Assembly: GCA_016169945.1 (NCBI GenBank)
Contig: JADLSH010000335.1
Span: 434,001 to 498,000 of the forward strand
Direction of reading: 5' to 3'
Origin: Trachythela sp. YZ-2020
Taxonomy: Eukaryota > Cnidaria > Anthozoa > Malacalcyonacea > Clavulariidae
DNA: 64,000 nucleotides
Positions 30,703-41,521 of the stretch are shown piece by piece (positions within the stretch are counted from its first letter, which is position 1; each line of letters begins with the position of its first letter). Made by a program: the position numbers and the translations under genes. The notes below the pieces were generated by a model that was not told the DNA's origin, did not search any database, and saw only the letters and a program-made list of their open reading frames with translations.

Positions 30703-32805
30703 GTTTAGCTTGGTGGTCACATAACTGGGATAATTTAAATAGGGTGCATTTACCCACACTCAAACAACAATTGCTTACCAAGTTTATAAAAACATTTTGA
30801 ATGAATGTGTGTGTAGATGCAACCTCAAAATTGCAAGGATAATAATAGGCAGGACAAGCATAAAATATTTTGCCAGACACATGTCATTGTGTTATGTTGT
30901 TATGTTATGCTTACTTGATAATGTGGATGTCTGGGGAAGTCTTGCTTGCATTATCGTAGGTAGGCAGGAGGCACAAATTGTGTCACAAGTTGATGTCTCG
31001 AAGTGAATGAGGATCACTCTTTTGTTATATTGGTGAGTATAAACTCCCCTGTGCATGGGTTTGGGACTGTCGTTTCTATATGGGCGGCTGGAGTTTACTT
31101 TCGAACCGCTGTTTCTATATGGGCAGTTTGCTATTGCTATATGCCTTAGTAAAAAAACTGTGCACTCTTGCTGCCAGGTTCTAGTATTAGGTTGCTTTTC
31201 AGGGCGAATTTAAGTTGCGGAACCCTGGACGTTCCGATGTTAACTAACAAAAATTTACCATTTATGCCAGGTCTTAGACATGGCATAATTGGTTTCCTTT
31301 TCAGGGTACTATAGCTAGCGCAGGTAGCTTAGAAACATTTAGACAGTTGACATTGTATGCTATTTTCTATCATTAATTTCTGTGTAGATGCTCTAGTATG
31401 GAGGGAAATAAAATATTTCCTCATGAAATTCTTAGGGATACATTAGTGACCACCAAGAACTTAGTTAATTAATAACATGTATTGATCTAGAGTTAATAAT
31501 TTGCGGTTGGGGACCGGCGTAAGGTGATGTCGTTAAAATAGTGTCATTTAAATGCGGTTTTCTGGAACTACCGTATATGCAGCTTTATAGGATGTGCCGA
31601 TCTTTTTGTAGATTAACCTCGGCCTTTGTTTGGTTTTGGACACCTTAATTACTCTCCCTCACCTAAAACTGTAAAATTACTTCACCTAATTATTCCTACG
31701 ACGAAAGTTGGTGAGGAACCTGTGATTAGGTGAAATTTAAAAACGGATAAAAAAAAATGCTGTTCAAACAGCATAACACTTGTATATGTGGTCGTGTGCT
31801 CGCAAAATGAGAGCATGTAACTGCAGTGTAGGAAAAAATATGGCAACAAAAATGGCGACCTTGGAATTGATGTAAATAACTAAATAAATAATAAAGAGAA
31901 TGAAACCAATGTCTATAGTGTTTGCTCCCACAATATAGATACAACTTTAGATGCATCCGTTTTAATAACATAGCTGTATTAATTGATGGAGACTGACATA
32001 CATGGCCTGCGATAATTATACCACAATGGTCACCGTCTTCACTCTTTAGTATAAATACGGCTACAGAATACAAGTTTGGTGTATAACTATATAAAAGGAT
32101 TGGGCACATAATAAACATTCATATAATCTATACTCTTTAACGCGCCATAGATCTTGCTTTGATCTGTTGACAATTTTTTCTTCATAATAATTATTTCAGG
32201 CAGGAAATTAAATCAATTGGCGCGAGATTTAAGCTGCTTAAGGAGAATAGCCAGACATGCATACTATAGAATATAGCATACCCAAAGTTCAACTGTCTAA
32301 ATTATAGCCTGTGCCTTGCCTTGTTTTGGCAGCGTGGTTTCCGCACCAGAGGTTTGAAACATCTTCCAGAATAGTTATTGAATATCTCAATATATGTCAA
32401 ATTTAAAGAATACTGCACAATAATTCATACTGAACAACTTCGTGTAACTAATATAACTGCTGTACTATATCTTCGAATTTTCAAACAATACTCATAGCGT
32501 AATTTATCAGAATGTTTAGTTAAATTTGTATAATATTTATATCACTTGAGTACTTTTGTGCGCCGATAGAGGTTACTTTTTTGCCACATTATTCTATTCT
32601 GTTGACTGCTATCCTTAATCATATGCGTTATGGCGAATTTCGTTCGGAACGTTCAATAATTTAATTCGTTCCAACGACTTCTGATAGAACGTCATTTTGA
32701 GATTCGTTGAAACGTTATAACAAAACGTTCTCTATCCGTTCGTTATCAGTTTTTTTTGGCCGTTTCAACGAAATATCGTTAAGGTATGTTTTCCAATGGA
32801 AGGTC
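30703..32805. other. Non-coding right arm of element A
   Basis: No credible gene. It has a repeated phrase CTGTTTCTATATGGGC (near 31,070 and 31,110), a spaced inverted repeat (TTTAGACAGTTGA at about 31,339 against TCAACTGTCTAAA at about 32,289) and an AACG-rich right end from 32,630. The open frame at 31,726-32,118 looks accidental. Confidence 0.45.
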
Positions 32806-33176
32806 GCATATGCTTCTGTTTCACATTCATGTAAACATTATGATGTTTTAATATAGCACAAAAAATATCATCAAAACACCTATTTTGAAGTAATTCGCAA
32901 CATTCCCTAGTTGTTTTTACTGGTAAGTACCAAAATAAAAAATCAAATAAATTTTTTAAACATTTACTAATTGTGTCTGCTTCAAAAATATTACTTTCCT
33001 CGTAAAAAGTAAAGCTACAATCCAAATTCGTAAATACAACATCAACTTTCACAGGAAATTTAGGAAAGGAAAAATCTATCAATTCAAATATAATGCGTAG
33101 CTTCTCACCGTATTCATTAGAAACATGAACCAACTTAGTGAAGTAAAAATGAGCTTGTAAAATTTCGTCGTGAGTG
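32806..33176 (-). pseudogene. Middle part of the twice-interrupted viral-type ORF
   Basis: Open on the minus strand from 33,176, where CACTA element B is inserted, to 32,806, where element A ends. Contains YGEKLRIIFELIDFSFPKF and, further on, a segment resembling the 165-aa ORF at 9,913-10,410. There is no ATG in this piece; the start lies at 47,100. Beyond 32,806 the frame enters the end of element A and stops by chance at 32,765. Confidence 0.65.
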
Positions 33177-33480
33177 CACTGTAAAAACTGATAGGTTAAA
33201 ATAACCTATTTGTAAAGGTTATCACTAATATGAATAGGTTGTTTTAACCAATTGAATAGGTTATAACCAAAATAAATAGGTTAAAATAACCACTTATTTT
33301 TTGGTTAATTGTGAACATTTGGGCACAACTAATACAAATAGGTTATTTTAACCAATTCCTTTGGTCATGCAAATTCACTAACAGGTTATTGTAGTTTAAT
33401 AGGTTGTTATAACCTATTATTATTAAGTCGGATAATTAGTTAACCAATAACAATAGGTTGTTTTAAATATTCTTAAAATA
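33177..33480. repeat. CACTA subterminal repeat array, left
   Basis: About ten degenerate units of AATAGGTTGTTTTAACCAAT in both orientations, following the terminal CACTG. Probable binding sites for the element's own transposase. Confidence 0.85.
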
Positions 33481-33754
33481 CTCATTAATAATGTGGCAAA
33501 TCATGTCAACCATTAAGGAGTTAAATTATAAGCCAATAATAATTGCTCAAAACAGTTATAGGCAATATTAGTTCAGTCATAATCTTTATTAAGGAAAATG
33601 CATCTTATTTTTTACATATTTATATTACCATAGTATACTATATATTACACTTTATACAGATCTCAACATTAAATTGTTTATCACAGCCATTTCTACGTAC
33701 AGTATATATGCAGGAACCACATCACCATAAATCATCTATTAATTTCAACGTATA

Positions 33755-33958
33755 GGGGGGGGGGGTAGGCTGGCTACTTATGGGAATGAATAGTGGAAAG
33801 AGGTGGGGTTTTAACAATTGGCCTGAACACAGTTACCTAAAATATATTGCTTTGGGGGGGGGGGGAGCGTAGGCTGGCTACTTATGAGAATGAATAGTGG
33901 AAAGAGGTGGGGTTTTAACAATTGGCCTGAACACAGTTACCTAAAATATATTGCTTTG
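33755..33958 (+). repeat. ~90-bp tandem duplication with poly-G tracts
   Basis: Two near-identical copies (about 33,766-33,854 and 33,870-33,958), each starting TAGGCTGGCTACTTATG and ending TATATTGCTTTG. Each is preceded by a run of ten or more G. Confidence 0.85.
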
Positions 33959-34095
33959 TTGGTCTGTCATAAAGCTCGAGAAGAAATTAATAGAGGATTT
34001 ACAGGAGGTTCATTTGAGTCTCCAGTATCAGACACATTGGGGTGTCTGCTCCATAGGCATAGGTCGTTGCATACACTGAGTGAACATCCACATCT

Positions 34096-37000
34096 CTAAC
34101 ATTTAGGAACATTGCATCTAGGAGCTATGTAGATCAATCCATTAGCTACACTTGATAAACTTATTGCATGTGAAGGCAAGTAGTGTTTGAATTGACTTTG
34201 CTGCAACAATATGATACTCTCATTTCGTGGTTTACAAGCTTCAAATGCGTGATAATGAGTAGCAAACTGTATAGTTACATATTTTGTTAAAACAAAATAT
34301 ACTCGACTGCTTGGCTCAACCAGAACAATGTTAGAGATTGAAGCGAACTCGGGTAACTCATCCATCCATCCAGTATGAACCATGGATTTAACCTTGTACA
34401 CAGTGCCATGAATAGAAACTTTTTTTGCCCTAACAGGAAACAAAAAAATATATCTTGTCACACACTGTTGGGAGCTGCTGCAGCATCGCCACAAGCTTGA
34501 CATTTATATAAATTAACACACTCCACAACAAACACAACCATATATTTAATTATCTATAATGATGTCTGTTCCAAGGGTGGGGCATTCTGTCAGCTTGGCA
34601 AGCAACAACAAAAACATGCTCATAATTATAACCTGCAACACCCTCTTTTCTCTCCAAGCCCCCAGCAAGAGGAGGTCATAATATTATAGAAGGGTAAACA
34701 CTGTTACAGTAAGTAATCTGAAATGATGATAAGATATATCTCCATGTGCACAAACGTAATTTAATAGCCTATATCAAACTTACTCATAAACCATATCTGT
34801 AGGTAGAAGATCCTTTTCATTGTGTCTCAGCTCGTCGAAATATACAGCATCACCAACGACCACCTGCTTTCCAGATTCTATAACACAATATATTTAATAT
34901 GATTTACTGTACAAAACAATATATAATGAACAGTTGTTATACATACTTACCAACAGTGGTTTCTTTTGCCTTATATAAGCTTTCTTTCCTTTCACCATTG
35001 GAATTATTTGTGACATGACAGTTGCGGGTTTGGTGTCGATCTGCCAGTGTAAAGGCCACATTTGTAAAGTTACCCATGTATGCAGCAAGACGTTTAAAGT
35101 AACTATGCTTCGCCTCATAACGCATGCACCATGTACGGGTCATTGGTCCAAATCTAAAAACGGCAATTGAGCATTTATTGGTTAATTATTGAACATGAAG
35201 TACAGTACACAAGGCTTTCTTTTATAAAGAGTGAGTATCACAAGATGTATTAGTCTTAAGATATTCATGAGTGACCTCAGAGATTTAATTTGTATTGGTC
35301 CATATTTAACGGAATCTTATTGAAAAACAATTTCTAAACAAAGTAAGTCATTATTTATATCTTAAGAAATTTTGTGTTATTTTGATGTAAACCGTTTGTA
35401 ATGAAATAATATTGAGGTGCAGCCGATTGTAAACATAAAATGTAAAGTCACAAGCGTACAAAGGATTACTGGCATGATACTCACTCTTTAAACAATATAA
35501 CATATATATTTGTTGCCAATAAATACACAACATAAAAACCTGTATATGTGGGATGGATAATGCACCAAGTAATGCATCTTGGGGATGACAGATCTTCCAG
35601 GATAGATGTTTGTAAGTCCCCAGAGATATTCTTCAATCAGTCCTTCCAAAACTCCAAGACTGTCAACAGTAATTGACGTGGAAAAAACAATGTCAACAAT
35701 TTCCAGCAAAAGCAGAAAGTGTTGCCAATATTCATCATCAACTGCAACAATGCTTCCAATCATCAGCGGAAGGAATTTACCCAAACACCACATCTGTGCA
35801 GCTATTAAATAAAAGAAAAATAAATAATCATATGACAAATCAATTATATCTTATTAAACTAGAGCTAGGCATTCAGAGACTGGATATACCCCTGCCTGCA
35901 AATTGAGCCAATTACACATAAATTATTCAATAGCCTAATTTCTCATTCAGTTTTCGTCCAAATTGCACCAAAATCTAATCGATTTTTCAAACACACACAA
36001 ACATATGTGGGTGATCCTGGCAGAGGTAATGAGCATGTAGCTAAGAAGGGTAGGTTATCCAACTACCTGTAAATAAGAAAATACTTTCTTCGACATTTTG
36101 AGCGAAAGCCTTTTGTACCAGCACATTTGAAAACCAGACTGTTTTTGGTTCTTAAATGATTTTCTCGAGTCACTGACTCTTACAGTTGAGTACAGTTTGT
36201 GGACTACTGTACATAATAAACTTTAGTACAAATAATAAATGAAACATTTTGAGCAAGCCCATACTATCAAGCAAGATGAACAGAATATAGTTACAAAACA
36301 CTGACCAGCAACAAATTCAAAATATATTCAGCATTTCCTTACACTCGTACTGCAAAACTCCTTCAAGAATATCGTGCATGGCATCAGCTGGCAAACCATC
36401 AACCACATGGAAGTACCTTGAGTTGCACAGAATAGATCTCCTCTTCACGCCATAGGTTTTACTTAAATCAGGATCTTGCTCTATACACTCACATTGGTGA
36501 TCATGGCCAGCTCTTGTTCGCAGAGTGAAATCTTTCTCACAGAACTAATAAAAAATAATTGATAGATTGTTTATCTTAAAATACTTTAGGTAGCAATGTG
36601 AATTAAGTAGTTGTGTAAAGTATAGGTCATGCAACTACTGTACATGACTGTACCTACTGGTGTCTTCACATTATCAAATAAATATTTAAATTTAATATGA
36701 AGAACTAATTGAACTTACTTTGCTAGTGACCTCATCTACTGTTCCCATACAATGCCTACATCTTAGATTTGCACTTGCACTTTCTTTAAACCCCCCAACA
36801 AGTTGAGAACCCAAGTTGTCTCCAGATACAAACACAATTGTCCCAGAAAATGAAACCGGCTGATGTTTTACCATGAACTGATAGCCACCATCCTACAACA
36901 CACAGTGATAATTTAAGTTAGGGATAGCACTATCTGTTAAGAAGTGATGGGTGGCATTGCATTAAAAATGGGCATGAAACAACTTAGAACCAACATATAG

Positions 37001-40000
37001 CAAAATATAATGGGAAATCAAGTCCATTTGTTCACATTTTAAACAGCTACTGTATATTTGTGAACTGAAAAGTGTAGTACTTTATAACATCACTCTTGTT
37101 TGCTATGCTTTTAAATGGATAAGGATTACTAGAGTTTCAACTTAGTAGATGTCAAAACAACGCAAAAGTTTGGTATCGTTTACATCAAATATCCCTACAA
37201 TGCTATGCGCAGAATGGACTTGATTTCCACTTTAACCTATTAACTAGCAGTACTTTTAGCAATAGAGAAGAAAATACACCCTGCCTAATCATGGTTATGC
37301 ATACATAAATGAGGAAAAATTTTACCTGCTCAATTAATGCTAGATCATTCATAATTGGTTCCATCAAGGTGTCAATGCCATATTCCTTAATTACAGGATA
37401 TGTTGCAACTGCAAGCAGTTGAATAGAATTCAGTGTGGATCTGAACATTGGTGGGACAACCCTCGTACCCAGGGTTTCTCACATATGGACAGATCCTCAG
37501 GTACGAGGTTGACACATAGAGTGCTCAATAAGCATCATGCGGTGTAATTATAGTAAATATAAATTTCTGTTTGCCTCAAGCAAGAAACAGGTTACACAGC
37601 AACCCAGCATGGGAAACATAATAATAAAATGGGTGTATTGATTAACAAAATTATATCTTATACAAGTTATTTTTTCGCAAAAGAAAAGCATTGCATTTTT
37701 GCATTTACACTAACCTCAGATAATACAAAATCCATATTCAACAGCTGTCCTAATATCTCAAGCAATGGAATGTACATTATCTCGTCATCTTTCAAAATTT
37801 GTTTGTACATTGTTCCAGATCTTTTTCTTACTGACTTGTGCCCAACAGTGATACGACGAGGCTCCTAAAATATAACACATCCCATATTAAAACCATGTGC
37901 ACAGATTATTGAAATATTTACACACAGACTAGTGAATTATTAACAATTATTGGATGAGGCGGAGCAGGATATCGATAATTATTCAGACCAAGGTCTACGT
38001 TATCTGCCGAAGCGAAGCGAAGCTGAGGCGGATAACGTTGACCGAGGTCTGAATAATTATCGATATCCTGCGTAAGCCGAATTCTGCGTAAGCCGAATCG
38101 ATATCCTGCGTAAGCCGAATTCGGCGCGAAACGCCGTGCGAGGGTACTAATTCCGCTCGGATATTTACACCCGGGTATGTGAAAACATAGCGGAATCCAA
38201 AGTCGTCCGCCGCGATGCCATGGACGGTTCAGGGTTTTCTACGTTATACGCATGCGCGAGTCAGGTCGAGAGAAACATACGGATAAACTAAAACATTTAA
38301 AGATTTACGGATAAATATTTTGTTAATATATGCATCAAAAATGATTTTTAATACTCGGGCTATTGGAAAAACATACCGATGAATAAGAGCTTTCAAAAGA
38401 AGATAAACGAGAAACAGTCGAATGGCTGAAAAAAGCACACTTTTGAAGTGTTTTAAACGGGTAAGTGTCTATTTTGCATATTTTAGTTTGAGGATTTGCA
38501 AAAGCGTATGTCACTCTGTGAGGTTATTATAATATCGATTAAACCTAAAAGGTATTTTAGCAAGTTTAAGTTTGAATTTTGAGGAAACAACGTAATGTCA
38601 GAAACTATTTTAAAGATAAATTTAAAAATTATACTGTCAAAAAACAGTTGAAGTTTTCTGAAAATTTTTGACGTTTTTATGAAATGTCTAAGGTTAAATT
38701 TTACAGCAAACCAAAGCTAAAAGAGTACGTAATAACGTATCTACTTTATATAGTGGGGCAATTCATATGTTTATAGCTAAAAGTACAAATATTATATTAC
38801 TATTTTATCATTTTGTACCAAAAGTAAAAACAATTGCGTGTTGCTATGGTTACAATGACTGACGGAATACTTCATGTTACAATACATTTTGGGAAGTATG
38901 TTCCTGAGTTCGAATAGGCGAGGGGATTCTGCATGAGTGTATTTCTAGTTCATTTTGTAACATGCATTGACGAATAGAACAAGCAAATATTGAAAACAAA
39001 GATTTTACTACTGTTCATAAATATCAATACAGAAGAAATATGAGACAAAACAAACTTCAAAACAAACTTGAAGACAAACAAACTTCAGAATTTCCCGCTT
39101 ATTTGTGATTTTATGCGATATACCGCTGGAATATTCCGGGCCCCGTCCAATTATCTCTGTTTCGGCTAAAAAATAGCGCTGGCACCGGCAGATATCGATA
39201 ATAATTCGCAAGTGTTTGGCCAATGAGAAAGCGATAACACAGTACAATGAATAATAATGTACATTATTATTCACTGTACTCTATTCTTGTTTTCTCATTG
39301 GCTAAAAACATACAAATTATTATCGATATCTGTAGGTGCCCCAAGGTATTTGCACGAAGCACGAAATATTCCAGCAGTATTTTGCAGAAAATTACAAATA
39401 AGCGGAATATTTGGCTGTGTTTTGACTGTTTTTATTACAAGCAATAAAAGAACAATACTGTAAATAATGAATAATAAAATAATTATTAGATTCGGCTTAG
39501 GAAGGATATGTATAGGTTATCATCAAGGTGATATCAGTTTTATCACTTGAGGACGATATCATTATTGTCACAAGTGAGTGCAGCAAACGAGGGTCATAAA
39601 CTGATATTACCGAGTCACAATGTGTATAACCTTTTTATCACATATCTTTTATCCCTTTCTCAAATATGCTGTCCACCTTCTGCTGATAGCATCATGTTCA
39701 CTGACCTCGGTCTATTAAGTAATTATCTATATCCTACTCAGACTCATCCAATAATTGTTAGGTATAGGAAGTTTTTCTATACTTCTCGACTGTCACAAGG
39801 CTGTAAAAACCTATGATTTTTTTTCTCACTCTCAGGCATGGTACCCTGAAGGCCAATCACTAATATAAAATGTTCAGTCTTTACTTCAAGTATAAAAATA
39901 GTACATGAATACTAGATTTTGTAATACAGTATGAATATATCGCATGAAATAGAGCAGACTGAAATAGTATACAGTTAAAATATATACTTACAATTAACCC

Positions 40001-40746
40001 AAATTCCTGTTTGAAGAAGGACATTTGTTTGTATTTTGTCGACACGTGTTCAAAGGGGTTAGACACTGGATTATTTGCTGCAAACAATTCTTGAAGGCCG
40101 GGAACTGTTTTGTATTGTATTTCTGCGCTGTTCAAACATTCCCGTACGCCGTTTCCAACTGTTTCCACAGTGGATCTGATCAGTTCACCTGTACCCAAAA
40201 CAATGTCATCTACACATTTCTGCGTAAGCAGATTTACTTCTTTAGTTCGCAAAATATAGAATGCATTGGCTCTTTTATTCAATTCAGCCCTGTTGCCTTC
40301 CTCGATTTCGTTCGGTGGGTGATCGGTTTCCATCGGAGTGACATCGTTTTCTGACGGATTATCTGCAATATCACCCACATGGGCGATCTCCTCACCCTTG
40401 TGTTGTCGATAAAAGTGATTTTTGTAAGTGTAAACCTGTAGAGAAAAGAAAATTATCTGCGATTTGCCGGTCTATTTTATTTCGGAACAATTTATGAAGG
40501 CTAACATTCTTGAAAATGCTAGGCAGGTTTTATACGGTACGCGTTCATACTCTAGAGCGCTTGGCGCAACGCAAAAATTAAACTGTTACTTATCCTTACG
40601 TTCTTGAATGTTCGTTGGCAACGAGATACTCCACATACGATGTGTAGATTAGGATCATTTCTGTGTACGAGAATGAGATGTTTTATCATTAAAATAATGG
40701 TGGACGTGAAAAACGTCAAACACACTTCGCAGCAAAAGTTCGCCAT
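34096..40746 (-). CDS. CACTA/EnSpm transposase (spliced)
   Basis: About eleven exons on the minus strand: 40746-40601, 40436-39992, 37866-37718, about 37455-37325, 36894-36722, 36546-36345, 35803-35541, 35149-34950, 34877-34790 and about 34500-34096; one or more further exons may lie at 36.3-35.8 kb. The first exon holds a C2H2 finger (CEVCLTFFTSTIILMIKH). Conserved segments then follow: IKEYGIDTLMEPIMNDL, GDNLGSQLVGGFKES, CRHCMGT, VDGLPADAMHDILEGVL (a likely catalytic acid region), IPKMHYLVHYPSHIY and TWCMRYEAKHSYFK. The order matches the widespread animal transposase linked to CACTA elements. Exons look open, with good splice signals (for example GTAAGT after 36,722). Insertions in introns suggest age. 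Confidence 0.75.
36035..36075 (+). repeat. Half copy of MITE family 3
   Basis: AAGGGTAGGTTATCCAACTACCTG then AAATAAGAAAATA matches the left arm of the hairpin at 44,826-44,916, without the right arm. Confidence 0.55.
37444..37505. repeat. Short hairpin at an exon border
   Basis: AACCCTCGTACCCAGGG faces CTCAGGTACGAGGTT across about 25 bp. It abuts the acceptor side of a transposase exon and may be a tiny MITE. Confidence 0.5.
37947..39760. mobile_element. MITE family 2 relative, about 1.8 kb
   Basis: The left end CAATTATTGGATGAGGCGGA and an inverted partner near 39,733-39,762 (CAGACTCATCCAATAATTG) bracket the element. Just inside the left end is a hairpin (GATATCGATAATTATTCAGA and its complement, 37,968-38,070), as in the copy at 22.4 kb. 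A long palindrome centred at 39,256 lies inside. It sits in a CACTA transposase intron. Confidence 0.55.
39010..39465. repeat. Long palindrome centred at 39,256
   Basis: Arms of about 200 bp: GAATAATAATGTACATTATTATTC at the centre, then TTGGCCAATGAGAAAGC facing TTTTCTCATTGGCTAAA and CAGATATCGATAATAATT facing its complement. Reading frames on both strands share the start MNNNVHYYSLY because of this symmetry and are not genes. Confidence 0.8.
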
Positions 40747-41521
40747 GACATAATTTATTTTTTGAACACCATAAAAATATTAACAATACGAACGACTCGC
40801 TCAAGGCTACAATGTCTATAGGCCTCTATATTAAAATGAGTTGTGTTTGATTGACGTCTGTTTCCCTCATGAATAGTTAATTTCACTATTCGCATAACGC
40901 GCGGTATTGTCGTTTGGCACTTGCGGCAAAATAGCCTTTTCTTGAGTTCAATTGATTTCGCAACTCACAGATACAGCGGTTCTACCTTAGGTCACAACCG
41001 CCAACCATAAAACCTATGCAGATTGAATGTAAAGATTCGATTTGCAAAATATTCTGTTCACAGAACGGATTCGTTTATACCAAACATTTTGCCCATGATA
41101 GGCCATAAGGTATGACAGATTGCCACAGGCATGTGCGACTTTATACTGTGTATTCGAATGTCTTCGTTTTTATAACTATTCTCTCATTAAGAAACATTAA
41201 GACAGTGTATTCCACGTTTTAATGAGAAACCTATCGTATGTTAAAGACTTATATAAAATTTGGATTGTGCGTTTTGTTTTGTTTTACAGATAATATAATA
41301 GCGCCTCCAGCTATGATTTCAGCGCTGAGCGCCCTGATTTCACCACGGGGAAAATTGTACGCATACCGGTGTACCTCTGTGGCATTATTGCTCCCGAATA
41401 GTCCAACCTATCCCTTAGTTTCCCCATTGCATTTGGAACAAAATTCCAAAATCAAAATAATTTTATAATATTATTATTTTCTTTATTTATGTGTGTGTTT
41501 TTTTTTCATTTTTAGTGAACG

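Larger units (their letters stand above)
10485..32805. mobile_element. Element A: large DNA transposon with nested elements
   Basis: Inverted ends: GACCTTCCATGGGAAACCAT at 10485 and its near-complement ending at 32805. They match over about 35 bp with few differences, and then both ends are rich in AACG/CGTT words (10,520-10,720 and 32,630-32,780). The flanking 8-mers, GTATATGT and GCATATGC, differ by two transitions and look like an aged 8-bp TSD. Without the nested LINE and element C, about 6 kb remains, with no credible coding sequence, so it is probably non-autonomous. An 8-bp TSD fits hAT-like or related families, but I cannot assign one. Confidence 0.65.

Noticed and set aside
31726..32118. 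130-codon minus-strand ORF
   Set aside because: Cys/His/Tyr-rich chance frame in non-coding DNA of element A, with no domain, no neighbour gene and no promoter.
32640..32780. Tandem gene promoter rich in CGTT motifs
   Set aside because: The same motif type is mirrored at 10,520-10,720, so it is better explained as the end of element A.
33177..33480. CRISPR-like repeat array
   Set aside because: Units vary, occur in both orientations without unique spacers, and belong to CACTA subterminal repeats in a eukaryotic genome.
39008..39463. Mirror-image ORFs starting MNNNVHYYSLY
   Set aside because: Direct result of the palindrome centred at 39,256.
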